Assembly: GCF_014699135.1 (NCBI RefSeq)
Contig: NZ_JACOFT010000001.1
Location: 248,001 to 312,000, forward strand
Source: Cognatundibacterium aquatile
GTDB lineage: Bacteria; Pseudomonadota; Gammaproteobacteria; Burkholderiales; Burkholderiaceae_D
DNA: 64,000 nucleotides
Direction: 5' to 3'
The notes beneath the pieces are model-generated. The model was not told the origin of the DNA. It ran no database searches and saw only the letters and a program-made list of their open reading frames with translations. Shown here in pieces: positions 61,765 to 64,000 of the stretch. The number at the start of each line of letters is the position of its first letter. The first letter of the stretch is position 1. The position numbers were made by a program, and so were the translations under genes.

Positions 61765-62805
61765 ATGCATTACGATTCATTTGAAGAAGTCATGACAGCC
61801 TTAGCAAAGAAGAAGCGCAAAGCGCATTTGCTATTAGGCAATGGCTTTAGCATGGCATACGACAGTTCCATCTTCTCATATAACGCTTTATTTGATTTTG
61901 TTGAGAGTCTTAAGGACCCCTTGCTCGCCGACGTGCTTGGCGCGATGAAGACCAAGAATTTTGAACTAATGATGGAGCAGCTAGATGCATTTTCCGTTCT
62001 TCTAGATGTCCTCGGCGGCGATCAAACCCTTAAAGCCAAAGTCCAAATTGTTCACGATGGCCTTCGAAAAAGCTTGATCGATGCTATCAAGTCACTACAC
62101 CCCGAGCACGTTTTCAAAGTGCCAGATGAGAAGAGTGCGTCATGCGCTAAGTTCGTGAACCGATTCCTTGAAACCGGTGGTTCGATCTTCACATCCAATT
62201 ACGATCTTCTGCTGTACTGGGTGCTAATGCGGCAAGGAATCCCGAGTGCGTGTGATGGCTTTGGTCGAGAACTTCTGAACCCTGTCGAAGTTGAAAACAA
62301 GACCGAGGAAGCAGATTGGTCAGTACTGCGCTGGGGTCCTAATCGGTCGAGGCAAAATGTTTTTTATGTACATGGTTCCTTACCACTCTTTGACACAGGA
62401 ACTAATGTCGAGAAGGAACAATACGATCAAGAGGGTTATTTGCTCGAAAATATTAGTGCTCGTATTAATGCGGATGATTACCCAGTGTTTGTTACCGCCG
62501 GCACAGGAGAGGAAAAGCTGGCGCAGATTCGTGCCAATCCCTACCTCGCCGATAGTTATGACTACCTCAGCAGCGTTGATGGTTCAATCGTTACATTTGG
62601 TTTTGCCTTCGGCGACAGCGACCTTCATATCGTCGATGCTTTGAATCGTGCAACGCACTTTCCCTCTAAAGATGTTCCCAAGCTTTGGAGCATATACATC
62701 GGCGTCTTCTCCGATGCGGACAAGGCGCGCGCAACAGCTTTGGAAAAACTTATGCATGCCAAAGTCAATACATATGATGCTACTACAGCACTAATTTGGG
62801 GGTAA
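61765..62805 (+). CDS. DUF4917 (SIR2-like) protein, candidate NADase/defence effector
   Basis: 346 residues matching the DUF4917 family: nucleotide-binding start HLLLGNGFSMAYDS (about 21-34), FTSNYDLLLYW (142-152), the catalytic-type His203 in FYVHGSLPLF and a final Rossmann-like segment (SIVTFGFAFGDSDLHIVDAL). These are positions expected for a SIR2/TIR-type NAD-cleaving fold. Related SIR2-like proteins act in anti-phage abortive defence by depleting NAD. No partner gene of a named system is next to it. Function is inference. Confidence 0.75.
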   Translation: MHYDSFEEVMTALAKKKRKAHLLLGNGFSMAYDSSIFSYNALFDFVESLKDPLLADVLGAMKTKNFELMMEQLDAFSVLLDVLGGDQTLKAKVQIVHDGLRKSLIDAIKSLHPEHVFKVPDEKSASCAKFVNRFLETGGSIFTSNYDLLLYWVLMRQGIPSACDGFGRELLNPVEVENKTEEADWSVLRWGPNRSRQNVFYVHGSLPLFDTGTNVEKEQYDQEGYLLENISARINADDYPVFVTAGTGEEKLAQIRANPYLADSYDYLSSVDGSIVTFGFAFGDSDLHIVDALNRATHFPSKDVPKLWSIYIGVFSDADKARATALEKLMHAKVNTYDATTALIWG

Positions 62806-62902
62806 GAATCCTTGTCCATCGGATTAATTTACCTTTCAGACGATCTCTGAAAAATCACCTTAACATCGTCCGGCGCATTTCCAGATTGAATCCGCCGTCT
62901 AG

Positions 62903-63892
62903 TTACGATGACTTCGCTATTTCGCGCGCTATACTTTCATTTTCTTCAGCAATCGCATAGTACCTAGAGTAAGTTCCTATGTGGGTAAAGTTCCCTAAAG
63001 CTTGAATTTCGTCTGGAGAATAGCGCATTCGACGATTCATAAGCGCAAACATTGTGAGTGCAGAAAGAAAGATTAAAGATATGAATATAAGAAGCATACC
63101 GCGCAATGAAAACGCGCGATCCCAAAAGCCATGAATCTCCAAGGCAGGTGTCCAAGGAACCGGTGAAGGCATGAAACTTAGCGGATATATCACACCAACC
63201 AAGAACAAAGCAGCAACCATTGTAAGAGCCCACATTATTGCTGCCGACGACTCTGGGTTTGAAGATGTAGCTTCAAGAAAGTCTGAAATCGTTCGCATGT
63301 GATGGCGTATTTCGACTTCTAATGCATCGATAGCCTCACGTTCTTTCTGAAGTTCGGCATGAAAATTATTAATTGATGCAAGTCCGCGTGGAAGGTGAGG
63401 TTGCATGGGAATGGTGAATCCATCTCCGCTCATCCCCGCCGACATGAGCGCTCCAGCCGCACCGAACTTTGACCGGCGCTCGGCTTGTAGTTGTGCCATC
63501 TTTTGGATGCGTTGCCGCTCCGCTTCTGCAGCAGCCGAACGCCTATCCTTTACAGATTGAAGAGTGCGAATTGCATTTTCGCGCGCAAGATAAGGTGGGA
63601 ACCTTAGCTTGGCATAGAGATCATCTGACGTTAGGTTATCGTCTTTCTCAAGGAGGTCTTCTGCTTTCTCCAACTGATTCTCTGCCGTTAGTCGAACATA
63701 CCATGCAAATGCAAGGTTACTCGCACTATTCTCCAGCTTTGAGGCAGCTGCCCGCAGAGACTTGAAGCGAGCGCTTCTTTCACCAAATTGCGCTTGATTG
63801 GAGAGAATTTTGGTGATGATAAATGCGCCAAAAATGCCAACTATCGCCGCCGAAGACTGTGATAGTGAACTGAAAAACCAATTCCAATCCAT
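62903..63892 (-). CDS. Hypothetical membrane protein, accessory genome
   Basis: 329 residues. An N-terminal membrane segment (DWNWFFSSLSQSSAAIVGIFGAFIITKI) is followed by a long charged, coiled-coil-rich cytoplasmic part (about 40-205) and two further membrane segments near 225-245 and 270-295 (IMWALTMVAALFLVGVIYPLSF; RGMLLIFISLIFLSALTMFAL). I do not recognise a named family; the N-terminal motif recurs in my memory of accessory proteins of unknown role. Convergent with the DUF4917 gene. Confidence 0.75.
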   Translation of the reverse strand: MDWNWFFSSLSQSSAAIVGIFGAFIITKILSNQAQFGERSARFKSLRAAASKLENSASNLAFAWYVRLTAENQLEKAEDLLEKDDNLTSDDLYAKLRFPPYLARENAIRTLQSVKDRRSAAAEAERQRIQKMAQLQAERRSKFGAAGALMSAGMSGDGFTIPMQPHLPRGLASINNFHAELQKEREAIDALEVEIRHHMRTISDFLEATSSNPESSAAIMWALTMVAALFLVGVIYPLSFMPSPVPWTPALEIHGFWDRAFSLRGMLLIFISLIFLSALTMFALMNRRMRYSPDEIQALGNFTHIGTYSRYYAIAEENESIAREIAKSS

Positions 63893-63930
63893 AGAATCCC
63901 CTTTTGATTGTTCGACCAGTGCACTGCGTT

Positions 63931-64000
63931 TTACTTCGAAAGCACAACTGCTACACCAGCCAGCATCAGTGCCATGAGCCAGAATGCAACCTGTCTACTT
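63931..64000 (-). CDS. Partial ORF, C-terminal membrane segment
   Basis: Reads on the minus strand from the window edge as RQVAFWLMALMLAGVAVVLSK followed by TAA (63931-63933). It looks like the C-terminal transmembrane helix of a gene that begins beyond the window. It lies 38 bases upstream of the membrane-protein gene on the same strand. Confidence 0.4.
   Translation of the reverse strand, partial: SRQVAFWLMALMLAGVAVVLSK

Overview
The window is the replication-origin neighbourhood of a betaproteobacterial chromosome, most likely Burkholderiales and probably Oxalobacteraceae-like (Herminiimonas/Undibacterium type). This rests on the order dnaN-dnaA-(oriC)-rpmH-rnpA-yidD-yidC-mnmE, on families largely confined to that order (DUF3567, DUF1840, a short NtrX without an AAA+ domain, DUF4390), and on the porin types. 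No tRNA, rRNA, CRISPR array or transposase gene was seen.

Layout. 1-7.6 kb: replication and ribosome/membrane biogenesis core, with clear terminators after yidC and mnmE. 7.6-12.6 kb: a DsbA-like oxidoreductase, a metal-ligand-poor MBL protein with a divergent LysR regulator, a small membrane protein, and a class II glutamine amidotransferase coupled to a second LysR gene. 12.6-19 kb: a BMP-type nucleoside/purine ABC importer operon and a glycerate kinase. 19-26.2 kb: a serine hydrolase, a lipoprotein metallophosphoesterase, a TonB receptor behind a Pho-box-like promoter, a porin and a small PstS-like protein, read here as a phosphate-acquisition module. 26.5-30.3 kb: a chemoreceptor, a ClpP paralogue and an M20 amidohydrolase.

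30.6-31.0 kb holds two tandem small RNA genes. They share an identical 44-nt segment carrying two CCUCC (anti-Shine-Dalgarno) stretches, and each has its own rho-independent terminator. 31.1-41 kb is a purine/ureide catabolic island: allA, alc, puuD and uraH on the minus strand; a GntR regulator with two identical operators; puuE, uraD and a porin on the plus strand; then adenine deaminase and xdhC. With the ABC importer and the glycerate kinase this covers uptake, deamination, urate oxidation, ring opening and glyoxylate salvage, but xanthine dehydrogenase itself (xdhA/xdhB) is absent here.

41-61.4 kb is mostly Burkholderiales core and accessory genes: the ntrY/ntrX pair, DUF4390, rsmB, LysE and EamA exporters, a hydrolase, several lipoproteins, a sensor kinase, the DUF1501/DUF1800 pair, DUF2076 and comM. 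It contains at least two palindromic intergenic elements. One is 268 bp with 22-bp perfect terminal inverted repeats and supplies the last 29 codons and stop of an M20 peptidase gene. comM lacks its conserved N-terminus, and the sequence beyond it (61.4-64 kb) has an accessory, probably mobile character: a SIR2-like DUF4917 gene (candidate anti-phage NADase), a small upstream ORF and an unrecognised membrane protein.
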